A stretch of DNA of 24,882 nt from JANMEX01 sp043776635 (GCA_043776635.1 JAYVRA010000060.1:1-24882), one strand, 5' to 3'; counted from the stretch's first letter, positions 14,461 to 23,428 are shown. Numbers and translations: made by a program. The notes: generated from the sequence alone by a model not told the origin.

Positions 14461-15942
14461 ATGTCGATTCTGAAGCGTGTGATGCTTACAACTTTTGCAG
14501 TGTTCTTCGCTGGCGTGGCTCTTGCCGGAGATCGCACAGGCGAAATTCCGGGCAAATTGTTTGACCAGCTCATCGCTCCGCAAATTCAAAAGCAGGGCGC
14601 ACCTGTGATCCCCGCAGACAATCGCGTTCCACTGGGGCGCGGTGAGATGCAGCTTTCTTTTGCGCCGCTTGTGAAGGTCACATCGCCGAGCGTCGTCAAT
14701 GTTTATGCCGCGCGCCAGGTGCAGGGCGGGCAATCCATGTTTGGCGGCGACCCGTTTTTCGAGCAATTTTTCGGGCAAGATTTTTCCGGCCCGCCGCGTA
14801 TGCAGCAATCGCTTGGCTCAGGTGTCATCGTTGACCCATCCGGTCTCATCGTCACCAATAATCATGTGATCGCCGATGCGGACGAAGTGAAGGTCGCGCT
14901 TGCCGACGGGCGCGAATATGACAGCATAGTGATACTCAAAGATGCGCGGGTTGATTTAGCCATATTGAAAATCAAACCAACCGCGCCGCTTCCCGCCATG
15001 CCGTTTGCGGATTCAGATCAAATCGAAGTCGGCGATTTGGTGCTGGCCATGGGCAATCCCTTTGGCGTCGGCCAAACCACCACCAGCGGCATTATTTCCG
15101 CGCTTGCCCGCAATCAAGTTGGCGTTTCTGACTTCGGCTCGTTCATCCAAACTGACGCCGCAATCAACCCCGGTAATTCTGGCGGCGCACTTATCAGCAT
15201 GTCCGGCCAACTTATCGGAATCAACACTGCAATATTCTCCAAGTCCGGCGGCTCTGTCGGCATTGGCTTTGCCATCCCTTCAAACATGGTACGCACATTT
15301 GTCGATACTGCCAAGGGCGGCAGTACCCATTTTGACAGGCCTTATATTGGTGCGACTTTTGAAGCGGTCACATCAGATATCGCCGGCAGCTTGGGTATGG
15401 ACCGGCCAACCGGCGTGCTGGTCAATGCGCTCGCGGGCGGCGGTCCGGCGGAAAAGGCTGGGCTGAAAGTGGGTGATGTCATCATGGCCATGGATAATGC
15501 TCCCATCCAGACACCGGATGATTTGAGCTACCGCCTGTCCACCAAGGGCATTGGCAAGATTGCACAGTTTGAAGTGATGAGCAAAGGCGCAATACGGCTC
15601 ATTGGCATCCCCATGGTCAAGGCACCACAGGGTAATCAGGCGGACGATCAACTTATTACCGGGCAAAGCCCGCTGCGCGGTGCGACTTTGGCCAATCTTT
15701 CGCCTGATCTTGCCGATGAACTGCAACTGCCGTCAGACCGCACCGGCGTGGTCATCAAGTCCATCAAGGACGGCTCTACCGCGCAGCAAATTGGAATGGT
15801 AGTCGGCGACATTATCCTCGAACTAAACCGCGAGCCTGCCGCTGACGCCGCGCAAACCGCTGCTATTGCCCGCAAGCCGTCTAACGTCTGGCGCTTCAAA
15901 ATTGATCGCGGCGGGCAAATCATCAGCCAAGTGTTCAGGTGA
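14461..15942 (+). CDS. Periplasmic Do-type serine protease (DegP/DegQ/HtrA family)
   Basis: 493 aa. Residues 1-22 look like a Sec signal peptide with cleavage after ALA. The trypsin-like domain carries the full triad: His135 (TNNHVIA), Asp165 (DARVDLAILK) and Ser240 (NPGNSGGAL). Two PDZ domains follow, about 295-380 and 405-485, including PYIGATF and the PAEKAGLKVGDVIMAMD ligand groove. The family degrades or refolds misfolded envelope proteins. The gene follows the rplQ terminator, so it must have its own promoter, but no clear consensus is seen in 14381-14460. A GGGAG ribosome binding site lies just before the ATG. DegP cannot be told from DegQ by sequence reading alone. RarA is encoded 7 nt downstream. 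Confidence 0.93.
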   Translation: MSILKRVMLTTFAVFFAGVALAGDRTGEIPGKLFDQLIAPQIQKQGAPVIPADNRVPLGRGEMQLSFAPLVKVTSPSVVNVYAARQVQGGQSMFGGDPFFEQFFGQDFSGPPRMQQSLGSGVIVDPSGLIVTNNHVIADADEVKVALADGREYDSIVILKDARVDLAILKIKPTAPLPAMPFADSDQIEVGDLVLAMGNPFGVGQTTTSGIISALARNQVGVSDFGSFIQTDAAINPGNSGGALISMSGQLIGINTAIFSKSGGSVGIGFAIPSNMVRTFVDTAKGGSTHFDRPYIGATFEAVTSDIAGSLGMDRPTGVLVNALAGGGPAEKAGLKVGDVIMAMDNAPIQTPDDLSYRLSTKGIGKIAQFEVMSKGAIRLIGIPMVKAPQGNQADDQLITGQSPLRGATLANLSPDLADELQLPSDRTGVVIKSIKDGSTAQQIGMVVGDIILELNREPAADAAQTAAIARKPSNVWRFKIDRGGQIISQVFR

Positions 15943-15949
15943 GCGCCAA

Positions 15950-17254
15950 GTGAGTGATTTATTCACAACGGACGCTTCTGATGTAGGCTATCGCCCGCTG
16001 GCGGATCGCCTGCGCCCCAAGGTCTTGTGTGACGTAACGGGGCAGGGCCATCTCACCGGGCCCGAGGGTGTACTGACGCGGATGATCGGCTCCGGCTCGC
16101 TCGGCTCAATGATTTTCTGGGGCCCGCCCGGAACGGGCAAGACCACAGTGGCGAGACTCTTGGCAGGCGAGACCGGAGTGGCGTTTGAGCAAATCTCCGC
16201 GATTTTCTCCGGCGTTGCTGACCTTAAAAAGATGTTTGAAATGGCGCGTTCGCGTCGCATGGGCGGGCGGCAAACATTGCTGTTTGTCGATGAAATCCAT
16301 CGCTTCAACCGCGCCCAGCAGGATAGTTTTCTTCCCGTCATGGAGGATGGCACGATCATTTTGGTCGGAGCGACGACTGAAAACCCCTCGTTTGAGCTCA
16401 ACGCCGCGCTGTTGTCCCGTTCGCGGGTGTTAACCTTTAACTCGCATAATGAAGCGAGCATTGCCACGTTGCTGGAGCGCGCGGAGGCCTTGGAGGGCAA
16501 AGCGTTGCCAGTCGATGACGACGCCCGCGCGATGCTCACCCGCATGGCCGATGGCGACGGCCGCGCAGCGCTCACGCTTGCTGAAGAGCTATGGCGGGCC
16601 GCCAAGCCGGATGAGCAGTTTGACACTGACGCCTTACAAACCATCGTGCAGCGCCGTGCGCCCGTCTATGACAAGGGGCAGGACGGGCACTATAATCTCA
16701 TCTCCGCGCTGCATAAATCCGTACGCGGGTCAGACCCTGATGCGGCGCTTTATTATCTCTCGCGGATGCTGGATGCCGGTGAAAACCCGCTCTTCATCGG
16801 GCGGCGTTTGGTGCGCATGGCATCCGAGGATATCGGCCTTGCAGACCCGCAAGCGCTGGTCATCACGCTGGCGGCCAAAGATGCTTATGATTATCTCGGC
16901 TCGCCTGAGGGCGAGTTGGCCTTGGCACAGGCCTGCGTCTATCTCGCAACCGCACCGAAATCCAACGCCGTCTATACCGCCTTCAAGGCGGCCACCCGCG
17001 CCGCCAGGGAATTTGGCTCGCTCGTCCCGCCGCGCACAATTCTCAATGCGCCGACCAAATTGATGAAGGACGCGGGTTACGGCGAGGGCTATCTCTACGA
17101 CCATGACCAACCCAACGCCTTTTCCGGCCAAGATTATTTCCCCGAAAAGCTAGGCCGCCAAACTTTTTACGATCCCCCGGATCGCGGCTTCGAGCGCGAT
17201 ATCCGCAAACGGCTGGATTATTGGGCGAAGTTAAGGACGAAACATGAACAATGA
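15950..17254 (+). CDS. rarA: Replication-associated recombination protein A (GTG start)
   Basis: 434 aa from GTG at 15950 (VSDLFTTDASDVGYRPLADRLRP). The in-frame ATG at 15866 lies inside the protease gene and adds unrelated residues. The AAA+ core has Walker A GPPGTGKT at 58-65, Walker B with Asp114-Glu115 (LLFVDEIHRFN) and sensor 1 GATTENPSFE near 140-149. The C-terminal part (YDKGQDGHYNLISALHKSVRGSDPDAALYYLSRML and further) is the MgsA/RarA tetramerisation and clamp-loader-like region. RarA acts at stalled forks and gapped DNA with SSB and RecA. It is close enough to the protease gene to share its transcript. Confidence 0.95.
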   Translation: MSDLFTTDASDVGYRPLADRLRPKVLCDVTGQGHLTGPEGVLTRMIGSGSLGSMIFWGPPGTGKTTVARLLAGETGVAFEQISAIFSGVADLKKMFEMARSRRMGGRQTLLFVDEIHRFNRAQQDSFLPVMEDGTIILVGATTENPSFELNAALLSRSRVLTFNSHNEASIATLLERAEALEGKALPVDDDARAMLTRMADGDGRAALTLAEELWRAAKPDEQFDTDALQTIVQRRAPVYDKGQDGHYNLISALHKSVRGSDPDAALYYLSRMLDAGENPLFIGRRLVRMASEDIGLADPQALVITLAAKDAYDYLGSPEGELALAQACVYLATAPKSNAVYTAFKAATRAAREFGSLVPPRTILNAPTKLMKDAGYGEGYLYDHDQPNAFSGQDYFPEKLGRQTFYDPPDRGFERDIRKRLDYWAKLRTKHEQ

Positions 17255-17347
17255 TTGTATGAATGGCTATAAAGTATCAATAGTGGTGATTGTTCAGACC
17301 CATGTTGCGCTGCTATTTTCAATAAACATATTTGTTGGACCTCTCCC

Positions 17348-19453
17348 ATGAACACCCCGCCCACATCTGTGATAAAAAACTCCACTTGTCCGCACGACTG
17401 CCCGTCAGTCTGCGGCCTTGAGGTGGAAATTCTTGATGGCAAAACTATCGGACGGGTGCGCGGCGCGAAGGATCACACTTATACCGCAGGCGTGATTTGC
17501 GCCAAAGTCGCCCGCTATGCCGAGCGCATTCATCACCCTGACCGCCTGCTCAAACCGCTCAAACGAACCGGCAAAAAAGGCGCGGCACAGTGGCAGGAAA
17601 TTAGTTGGGATGAAGCGCTGGATACAGTTGCCGCCAAGTTCCTGGAGGCCGGGCGAGACTTCGGGTCTGAAAGCATCTGGCCTTATTTTTATGCGGGCAC
17701 AATGGGCCTTGTGCAGCGCGACGGCATTGACCGCCTGCGCCACGCCAAAAAATATTCCAATATGTTTGACACATTTTGCACCAATATGGCCTGGACCGGA
17801 TACGTCGCCGGAACCGGAAAATTGATGGGTGTGGACCCGCGCGAGATGGCAAAATCCGACTGCGTGGTTATATGGGGAACGAACGCCGTTTCCACGCAAA
17901 TCAACGTCATGACCCACGCGATTAAAGCGCGCAAAGAGCGCGGCGCTAAGATTGTCGCCGTTGATATTTATGAAAACGACACCATCAAACAGGCGGACTT
18001 AGGCATAGTTCTGCGCCCCGGAACTGACGGCGCATTTGCAGCCGCCGTCATGCACATTCTGTTCCGTGACGGCTTGGCGGACCGCGATTATTTGGCCAAG
18101 TATAGCGATGATCCGGCAGGGCTGGAGGCGCATCTGGCGGATAAATCACCGCAGTGGGCCGCGCACATCACCGGCGTTTCAATCGCCGAAATCACCGCCT
18201 TTGCTCATCTCGTCGGCAACACCAAGCGGACTTTTTTCCGCCTCGGTTATGGCTTCGCCCGTCAGCGCAACGGCGCATCAAACATGCACGCCGCGCTGTG
18301 CGTCCCGACAGTTTGCGGCCACTGGCAGTACGAAGGCGGTGGCGCGTTTCACTCCAACTCAGGCATTTTGAAACTTTACACCGCCGAGCTCGAAGGCACC
18401 GGCATGGCCGACCCGAGCGTGCGCCATCTCGACCAATCCAAAATAGGCCGCATCCTAACGGGGGATAGCGAAGCGCTTTATAATGGTCCGCCGGTGAAGG
18501 CCATGCTCATCCAAAACACCAACCCTATGAACGTCGCGCCAGAGCAGCGTCTGATACGTGAAGGCATGGCGCGCGAGGATTTGTTCGTGGTCGTCCACGA
18601 GCAATTCATGACTGATACAGCCAAAATGGCCGATATTGTGCTGCCTGCCACGATGTTTCTCGAGCATGATGATGTCTATAAAGGCGGCGGCCACCAGCAT
18701 ATTTCACTCGGGCCGAAATTGATCGACGCGCCGGAAGGGCCGAAGCCTAATCATTTTGTGATTGAGGAACTCGCAAAACGCTTGGGTGTTAGCAACAAAC
18801 CTGGCTTCGGCAAGACGGAAAGGGAGCTGATTGATACCATGCTATCCAAGGGGCGCGGCTTATCTTGGCGGGAGGTTGAGGAGCAAAAATGGGTGGATTT
18901 GCAGCCCGATTTTGAAACCTCGCACTACCTCAAGGGCTTCAACTGGCCGGACAAAAAGTTCCGCCTTAAGGCTGATTGGCTGAATGGTCCTTACTTAAAT
19001 AAAACACCGAAAAGCATGGGGCCGCAGGGGCCATATGCATCTCTGCCAGCCTTCCCGGATTACTTCGACGCGAACGAAAATGCCGATATGCAGCACCCGT
19101 TCAAGCTCGCCACATCGCCCGCCAGAAGTTTCCTGAATTCTTCATTTCAAAACACACCAAGCTCCATTGCCAAGGAGCAGCGCCCGACCTTGAAAATCCA
19201 TCCGGACGACGCGGCAACGCTAAACTTAATTGACAGCCAGCGGATTCAAATCGGCAACCATCGCGGCCAAGTCATTCTACACACAGAGTTTTTTGCCGGA
19301 CTGCAAAGAGGCGTCGTTATCTCCGAAGGCCTCTGGCCTAACGACGCCTTTGAAGGCGGCGAAGGGATTAATACCCTGACGGGAGCAGATGCGGTCGCGC
19401 CTTATGGGGGGGCGGCGTTTCATGATATTAAAATTTGGGTGCGGGCGCTGTGA
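17348..19453 (+). CDS. Stand-alone molybdopterin oxidoreductase, substrate unknown
   Basis: 701 aa, a member of the DMSO reductase superfamily (bis-MGD molybdenum or tungsten enzymes). An N-terminal [4Fe-4S] site is formed by Cys14, Cys18, Cys22 and Cys51. Family motifs include YFYAGTMGLVQRDGIDRLRHA, VVIWGTNAVSTQ, QNTNPMNVAPEQ and EQFMTDTAKMADIVLPATMFLEHDDVY. The C-terminal pterin-dinucleotide domain begins near HPFKLATSPARSFLNSSF. No Tat or Sec signal is seen, so it is probably cytoplasmic. Cys144 (DTFCTNMAW) is a possible metal ligand, but this is not certain from reading alone. No electron-transfer subunit, membrane anchor, chaperone or cofactor gene is adjacent. The Shine-Dalgarno sequence is weak. 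The gene is convergent with the Dabb gene, 12 nt away. Confidence 0.9.
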   Translation: MNTPPTSVIKNSTCPHDCPSVCGLEVEILDGKTIGRVRGAKDHTYTAGVICAKVARYAERIHHPDRLLKPLKRTGKKGAAQWQEISWDEALDTVAAKFLEAGRDFGSESIWPYFYAGTMGLVQRDGIDRLRHAKKYSNMFDTFCTNMAWTGYVAGTGKLMGVDPREMAKSDCVVIWGTNAVSTQINVMTHAIKARKERGAKIVAVDIYENDTIKQADLGIVLRPGTDGAFAAAVMHILFRDGLADRDYLAKYSDDPAGLEAHLADKSPQWAAHITGVSIAEITAFAHLVGNTKRTFFRLGYGFARQRNGASNMHAALCVPTVCGHWQYEGGGAFHSNSGILKLYTAELEGTGMADPSVRHLDQSKIGRILTGDSEALYNGPPVKAMLIQNTNPMNVAPEQRLIREGMAREDLFVVVHEQFMTDTAKMADIVLPATMFLEHDDVYKGGGHQHISLGPKLIDAPEGPKPNHFVIEELAKRLGVSNKPGFGKTERELIDTMLSKGRGLSWREVEEQKWVDLQPDFETSHYLKGFNWPDKKFRLKADWLNGPYLNKTPKSMGPQGPYASLPAFPDYFDANENADMQHPFKLATSPARSFLNSSFQNTPSSIAKEQRPTLKIHPDDAATLNLIDSQRIQIGNHRGQVILHTEFFAGLQRGVVISEGLWPNDAFEGGEGINTLTGADAVAPYGGAAFHDIKIWVRAL

Positions 19454-19465
19454 GCGTGAATAGCG

Positions 19466-19753
19466 TTACACGGTCACCACATCCGCCGAAAACCGCAACT
19501 CGCGCAGCGGCTTCACACGCCTCGTCGTCTCTGCATAAATAGGGTCGGCACGGTAGGCATTCAACGCGGCTTCGTTTTCGAATTCGGCATAGACCACCAC
19601 GTCCACCACATCAGACAAGGGATCAGATTTAGAGTTCACCGACACTTCAAATTTCGACGAATGCTTAATCTCGCCGAGCCGCTTCAGCCCCTGATGGATA
19701 GCATCAATGTGAGCAGGGTCTTTGGCAGTGAAAAACACAATGTGGCGGATCAT
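19466..19753 (-). CDS. Dabb (stress-responsive A/B barrel) domain protein
   Basis: 95 aa. It begins MIRHIVFFTAKDPAHIDAIHQGLKRLGEI and contains SDVVDVVVYAEFENEAALNAYRADPIYAE. This is the pattern of the dimeric alpha/beta-barrel Dabb fold: an N-terminal strand with RHIV(F), a central D-x-VVYAEF strand and a YxxxPxH-like helix. Function is not known for most such proteins; some are stress-related, others are small enzymes or heme-binding proteins. It lies 21 nt after purN on the same strand, so it is likely the third gene of the purM-purN transcript. It is convergent with the molybdoenzyme gene. Confidence 0.8.
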   Translation of the reverse strand: MIRHIVFFTAKDPAHIDAIHQGLKRLGEIKHSSKFEVSVNSKSDPLSDVVDVVVYAEFENEAALNAYRADPIYAETTRRVKPLRELRFSADVVTV

Positions 19754-19774
19754 AAAGGCAAACTCGAAAGAAAT

Positions 19775-20395
19775 TCAGTTCAAAATCAAAGGCTTAAAAT
19801 CACTATCCATGGTAAACGTGCCGTCCGCAATAAGGCGCAAAGCCGCAGGATAGAGTTGGTGCTCGGCTGCCAAAACCCGTGCGGTTAATGTTTCCGGCGT
19901 ATCGCCATCCAGCACAGGAACAATCGCTTGCGCAATTGCCGGACCTTCATCCATACCGGCAGTGACGAAATGCACGGTGCAGCCATGAGCTTTCACGCCC
20001 GCTTCAAGGGCGCGTTCATGAGTGTGGAGGCCCATGAAATCCGGCAAAAGGGAAGGGTGTATGTTGATCATTTTACCGCGCCACAGCTGCACAAACGCAG
20101 GCGTCATAAGCCGCATATAGCCCGCCAGCACCACGATATCCGGCTTCAGAGCCAGCAGCGCCTCGTGCATAGCCGCGTCATGCGCCTCACGGGAATCGTA
20201 GTCTTTGTTAGGAATGGCAATGGCGGGAATGCCAATATTTCGCGCAAAGTGCAAGCCTTTGGCATCCGCTTTGTTAGATAATACAGCAATGATTTCAGCA
20301 GGATAGGTGGCATCGACACAAGCCGCCACCAGCGCCTCCATATTGGACCCGCGACCGGAAATGAGCACCGCAACGCGCTTTTTGGCAATAGTCAA
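19775..20395 (-). CDS. purN: Phosphoribosylglycinamide formyltransferase (TTG start)
   Basis: 206 aa. It transfers the formyl group of 10-formyltetrahydrofolate to GAR, the third step of de novo purine synthesis. VAVLISGRGSNMEAL is the phosphate-binding N-terminus. The catalytic residues are Asn111 and His113 (INIHPSLLP) and Asp149 (TAGMDEGPAIAQ), in line with N106/H108/D144 of E. coli PurN. The start codon is TTG: bases 20393-20395 read CAA on the plus strand, it overlaps the purM TGA as TTGA, and no ATG or GTG lies in frame nearby upstream. Translation probably depends on coupling to purM. Confidence 0.95.
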   Translation of the reverse strand: MTIAKKRVAVLISGRGSNMEALVAACVDATYPAEIIAVLSNKADAKGLHFARNIGIPAIAIPNKDYDSREAHDAAMHEALLALKPDIVVLAGYMRLMTPAFVQLWRGKMINIHPSLLPDFMGLHTHERALEAGVKAHGCTVHFVTAGMDEGPAIAQAIVPVLDGDTPETLTARVLAAEHQLYPAALRLIADGTFTMDSDFKPLILN

Positions 20396-21453
20396 AGAGC
20401 CAGGTCCCCGCGATAGATCACGCGATCATCACAAGCCGGAATCAGTCTGCCAAGCGTGCAAACCGCTTCGCCATTGGCAACCAGACTGGCTAAAACCGCG
20501 TCCACATTTTCCGGCGCAACCACCACAATCATACCGATGCCGCAGTTGAATGTGCGCAGCATCTCGTTGCGGGCGACGCCGCCGGTGGCAGAGAGCCATG
20601 AGAAAACCGCAGGCACTTTAATGGCCGACAAGTTGATTTCCGCCGAACAATCATCAGGCAAAACGCGCGGGATATTGTCTGGAAATCCGCCACCGGTTAT
20701 GTGGGCCAGCGCCTTGATTCCGTTGGTTTCTTTGATGGTTGCCAGTAGCGATTTCACATATATCCGCGTCGGCGTCAGCAACGCTTCGCCCAGCGTTTGG
20801 TCTTTAGCAAAGGGCGCACCGGCGTTCAGCGCCAAACCGGAGCGCTCAACAATGCGGCGCACCAAGGAAAAACCGTTGGAATGAACACCGGACGAGGCAA
20901 GGCCCAAAAGCACGTCGCCGGGTACGATATCTTTGGTGGGCAGCAGGTTGGCGCGTTCCGCAGCGCCCACGGCAAAGCCCGCTAAATCATAATCACCGTC
21001 GCGGTACATGCCGGGCATTTCCGCAGTTTCGCCGCCAATAAGCGCGCAACCAGCTTGGCGGCAACCTTCAGCGATGCCGCCGACAATGGCCGCGCCCTGA
21101 TCGGAATTGAGCTTGCCGGTGGCGAAATAATCGAGGAAAAACAAAGGCTCCGCGCCTTGCACCACCAGATCATTGACGCACATGGCAACCAAATCAATGC
21201 CCACTGTTTCGTGCCGGCCCGCATCAATGGCGAGTTTCAACTTGGTGCCCACGCCATCATTTGCCGCGACCAAAACAGGGTCGGTAAACCCCGCCGCCTT
21301 CAAATCAAACAGCCCGCCAAACCCGCCAATCTCACCATCCGCGCCGGGGCGGCGGGTTGAGCGCACAATGGGTTTGATCTTCTCAACGAGCAGATTGCCC
21401 TCATCAATATCAACCCCGGCATCGCGGTAGGTCAGGCCGTTTGCAATAGTCAT
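20392..21453 (-). CDS. purM: Phosphoribosylformylglycinamidine cyclo-ligase (AIR synthetase)
   Basis: 353 aa from the ATG at 21453 (MTIANGLTYRDAGVDIDEGN). Upstream in-frame ATGs, out to 21672, would add 73 residues without family resemblance. It closes FGAM to AIR with ATP in the cytoplasm. Motifs are ANDGVGTKLKLA, DYFATGKL, GGETAEMPGMY, GLASSGVHSNGFSLVRR and HITGGGFPDNIPRVLP, the Gly-rich ATP and substrate loops of the PurM fold. It leads the purM-purN-Dabb operon on the minus strand. The common Ser in the first loop (SDGVGTK) is Asn here. Confidence 0.96.
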   Translation of the reverse strand: MTIANGLTYRDAGVDIDEGNLLVEKIKPIVRSTRRPGADGEIGGFGGLFDLKAAGFTDPVLVAANDGVGTKLKLAIDAGRHETVGIDLVAMCVNDLVVQGAEPLFFLDYFATGKLNSDQGAAIVGGIAEGCRQAGCALIGGETAEMPGMYRDGDYDLAGFAVGAAERANLLPTKDIVPGDVLLGLASSGVHSNGFSLVRRIVERSGLALNAGAPFAKDQTLGEALLTPTRIYVKSLLATIKETNGIKALAHITGGGFPDNIPRVLPDDCSAEINLSAIKVPAVFSWLSATGGVARNEMLRTFNCGIGMIVVVAPENVDAVLASLVANGEAVCTLGRLIPACDDRVIYRGDLAL

Positions 21454-21732
21454 AATTATAATTCCTGTGGATGCGCAGGCAATGACACGATGCTTTTGTT
21501 GATGCAAGGCCGAGGGGTAAAAAGTTTGGGAAAAGCGGTGCGGCGTGAGTGTGGAATGGATACACAGGAAAATATGACATCTGCAGTGAAATGCAGGTTG
21601 AAAATGTTCGTTTTTGGTTGCACGAGAGGAAGAGAAATTCGGGGACATAGTAAGAGCAAAGCCTGGCGGCACTCGCCCGCTCTGTCGGTTTTGCCGGGAC
21701 CTCTTCCCCGAGAGGACATAAGAGCATAAGCC
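21454..21732. other. Divergent intergenic region between purM and the phosphatidyltransferase gene
   Basis: This 279-nt stretch must hold the promoter of purM (minus strand) and that of the plus-strand lipid/permease/HdaA genes. I found no convincing -35/-10 pair for either. A 5-bp stem (21700-21704 with 21711-21715) lies shortly before the plus-strand start. An open reading frame at 21490-21729 shows no resemblance to a known family and is not called a gene. No repeat or riboswitch-like structure was recognised. Confidence 0.6.
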
Positions 21733-22281
21733 ATGACCATCCCAAACTACATCACCATCCTGCGCCTCATCCTCGTTCCGTTTGTCATCTGGTCCATGGC
21801 AACCGGCCAGATGATGCTGGCGCTGGTTGGCTTTGTTGTTGCGGGCGTTTCCGACGGGGTGGACGGGTTTATTGCGCGCAGGTTTAATATGCGCTCGGAG
21901 CTTGGCACATATTTGGACCCGATTGCCGATAAGCTGCTTTTGGTTTCGGTGTTTCTGGCACTGGCCTTTGTAGGGGCAATTCCCGTGTGGTTGGTGGTGC
22001 TGGTGGTGTCGCGCGACGCGATGATTGTCAGCGGCGTCATGTTATCCACCGTGATGGGCAATCCTGTGGAAATGCGCCCGCTGTTTGTTTCAAAGGCAAA
22101 CACGGCGGCGCAAATCATTCTTGTTGCGGTTATTTTGGCGCATTTGGCATTTAAGACGGAGTGGGATTTTTTGAGGCGCCCGCTCATTGTGTCAGTGGCT
22201 ATATTGACCGTGGCATCCGCAATGGCCTATCTCGTGACATGGTTGAGGCATATGGCGGATGATGACGAAAAAACCGGTTAA
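21733..22281 (+). CDS. CDP-alcohol phosphatidyltransferase family protein (PgsA-like)
   Basis: 182 aa integral membrane protein. The family signature D-x2-DG-x2-AR-x8-G-x3-D-x3-D is complete: Asp41, Asp44-Gly45, Ala48-Arg49, Gly58, Asp62 and Asp66 (SDGVDGFIARRFNMRSELGTYLDPIADKLLL). These residues bind two metal ions and the CDP moiety. Several hydrophobic helices follow. The length and N-terminus (TIPNYITILRLILVPFVIW) fit phosphatidylglycerophosphate synthase, but cardiolipin- and phosphatidylcholine-forming relatives share the motif. In Hyphomicrobiales a similar gene beside purM and an AI-2E permease is common, often as a second PgsA-like copy. The exact substrate is therefore left open. 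It overlaps the next gene by 20-23 nt. Confidence 0.88.
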   Translation: MTIPNYITILRLILVPFVIWSMATGQMMLALVGFVVAGVSDGVDGFIARRFNMRSELGTYLDPIADKLLLVSVFLALAFVGAIPVWLVVLVVSRDAMIVSGVMLSTVMGNPVEMRPLFVSKANTAAQIILVAVILAHLAFKTEWDFLRRPLIVSVAILTVASAMAYLVTWLRHMADDDEKTG

Positions 22282-23428
22282 GGCTGAAATGGTTGTGAAA
22301 GTGTTGACGCCGCAAGTTGAGGCGAAGATTGCTGATGCGCAGGACGCAACCAGCCGGATGTTCAAGCGGCAGGTGTTTTTCTGGCTGGGCTCGCTTATAG
22401 CTTTCGGGTTTTTACTGTGGCTATTCAGCTCAATATTATTGCCCTTCGCGGTTGGCATGACGCTGGCCTATTTTCTTGACCCTGTTGCTGACAAGTTGGA
22501 GCGATTGGGCCTCAGCCGCATGTTGGCGACGCTCACGATACTGCTGTCGTTCATCGTAGTGTTTATCGCATTCGTTATGCTTGTTGTGCCGATATTGGCG
22601 ACGCAGATAGTGGATTTCAGCATCAACGTCCCGTCTTACATCGCGCGGCTGCAAAGCCTTGCCACGGAGCAAAATCTGGCGTGGCTGCATGATAAGCTTG
22701 GCATTGATGCGGCGTCATTGCAAAAAAATATCGGCACAATATTGGGTAGCGCGACAACAATTGGCACAACGGTTTTGACCTCGCTGTGGACTTCAGCGGG
22801 CACGGTTATCAATGTTGCCAGCCTGTTCGTTATCACGCCGGTGGTGGCGTTTTACACGCTGCTGGATTGGGATAATATGGTGGCTAAGGTGGACAGTTGG
22901 GTGCCGCGCGATCATGTTGAAACCGTACGCAAAATTGGTGTGGATGTGAACACAGCCATCGCCGGGTTCATCCGTGGGCAAGGCCTGGTCTGCATCATTC
23001 TTGGCACAATGTACGCGACGGGGCTTATTCTGACAGGTCTGAATTTCGGGCTGCTCATTGGCATGGCAGCGGGCCTGATGTCCTTCATCCCGTATGTCGG
23101 CGCGATTATCGGGCTCACCTTGGCTCTGATTGTTGCTATTGTGCAGTTCTGGCCTGATTGGGTCATGCTGGCTGCTGTTGGTGCGGTTTTTGTTGTCGGG
23201 CAGTTTATCGAGGGCAACATATTGTCGCCAAAGCTCGTCGGCGAAAGCATCGGCCTGCATCCTGTTTGGCTGATGTTTTCGCTGTTTGCCTTCGGCTCGC
23301 TGTTCGGCTTTGTCGGGCTTTTGGTTGCCGTTCCGGCATCGGCGGCGATTGGCGTTCTTGTGCGCTTTGCGATTTCGCGCTACATGGCCTCGCCGCTTTA
23401 CCACGGCCATGACGGGCATATTTTGTGA
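22259..23428 (+). CDS. AI-2E/PerM family permease
   Basis: 389 aa with about eight membrane segments: a pair at 40-72, one at 88-118, then about 183-203, 241-262, 263-297, 303-320 and 335-372. A soluble insertion (about 119-182) lies between the early and middle segments, as is typical. Family motifs are FIRGQGLVCIILG, MSFIPYVGAIIG and QFIEGNILSPKLVGESIGLHPVW. Members have been linked to AI-2 export or to Na+/H+ transport; no substrate can be assigned from sequence. The start is either of two adjacent ATGs (22259 or 22262). The gene overlaps both neighbours, so all three are probably co-translated. Confidence 0.9.
   Translation: MMTKKPVKAEMVVKVLTPQVEAKIADAQDATSRMFKRQVFFWLGSLIAFGFLLWLFSSILLPFAVGMTLAYFLDPVADKLERLGLSRMLATLTILLSFIVVFIAFVMLVVPILATQIVDFSINVPSYIARLQSLATEQNLAWLHDKLGIDAASLQKNIGTILGSATTIGTTVLTSLWTSAGTVINVASLFVITPVVAFYTLLDWDNMVAKVDSWVPRDHVETVRKIGVDVNTAIAGFIRGQGLVCIILGTMYATGLILTGLNFGLLIGMAAGLMSFIPYVGAIIGLTLALIVAIVQFWPDWVMLAAVGAVFVVGQFIEGNILSPKLVGESIGLHPVWLMFSLFAFGSLFGFVGLLVAVPASAAIGVLVRFAISRYMASPLYHGHDGHIL

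Noticed and set aside
21490..21729. 79-aa plus-strand open frame in the purM / phosphatidyltransferase gap
   Set aside because: No resemblance to a protein family, odd composition and no convincing ribosome binding site; the region is better seen as a divergent promoter region.
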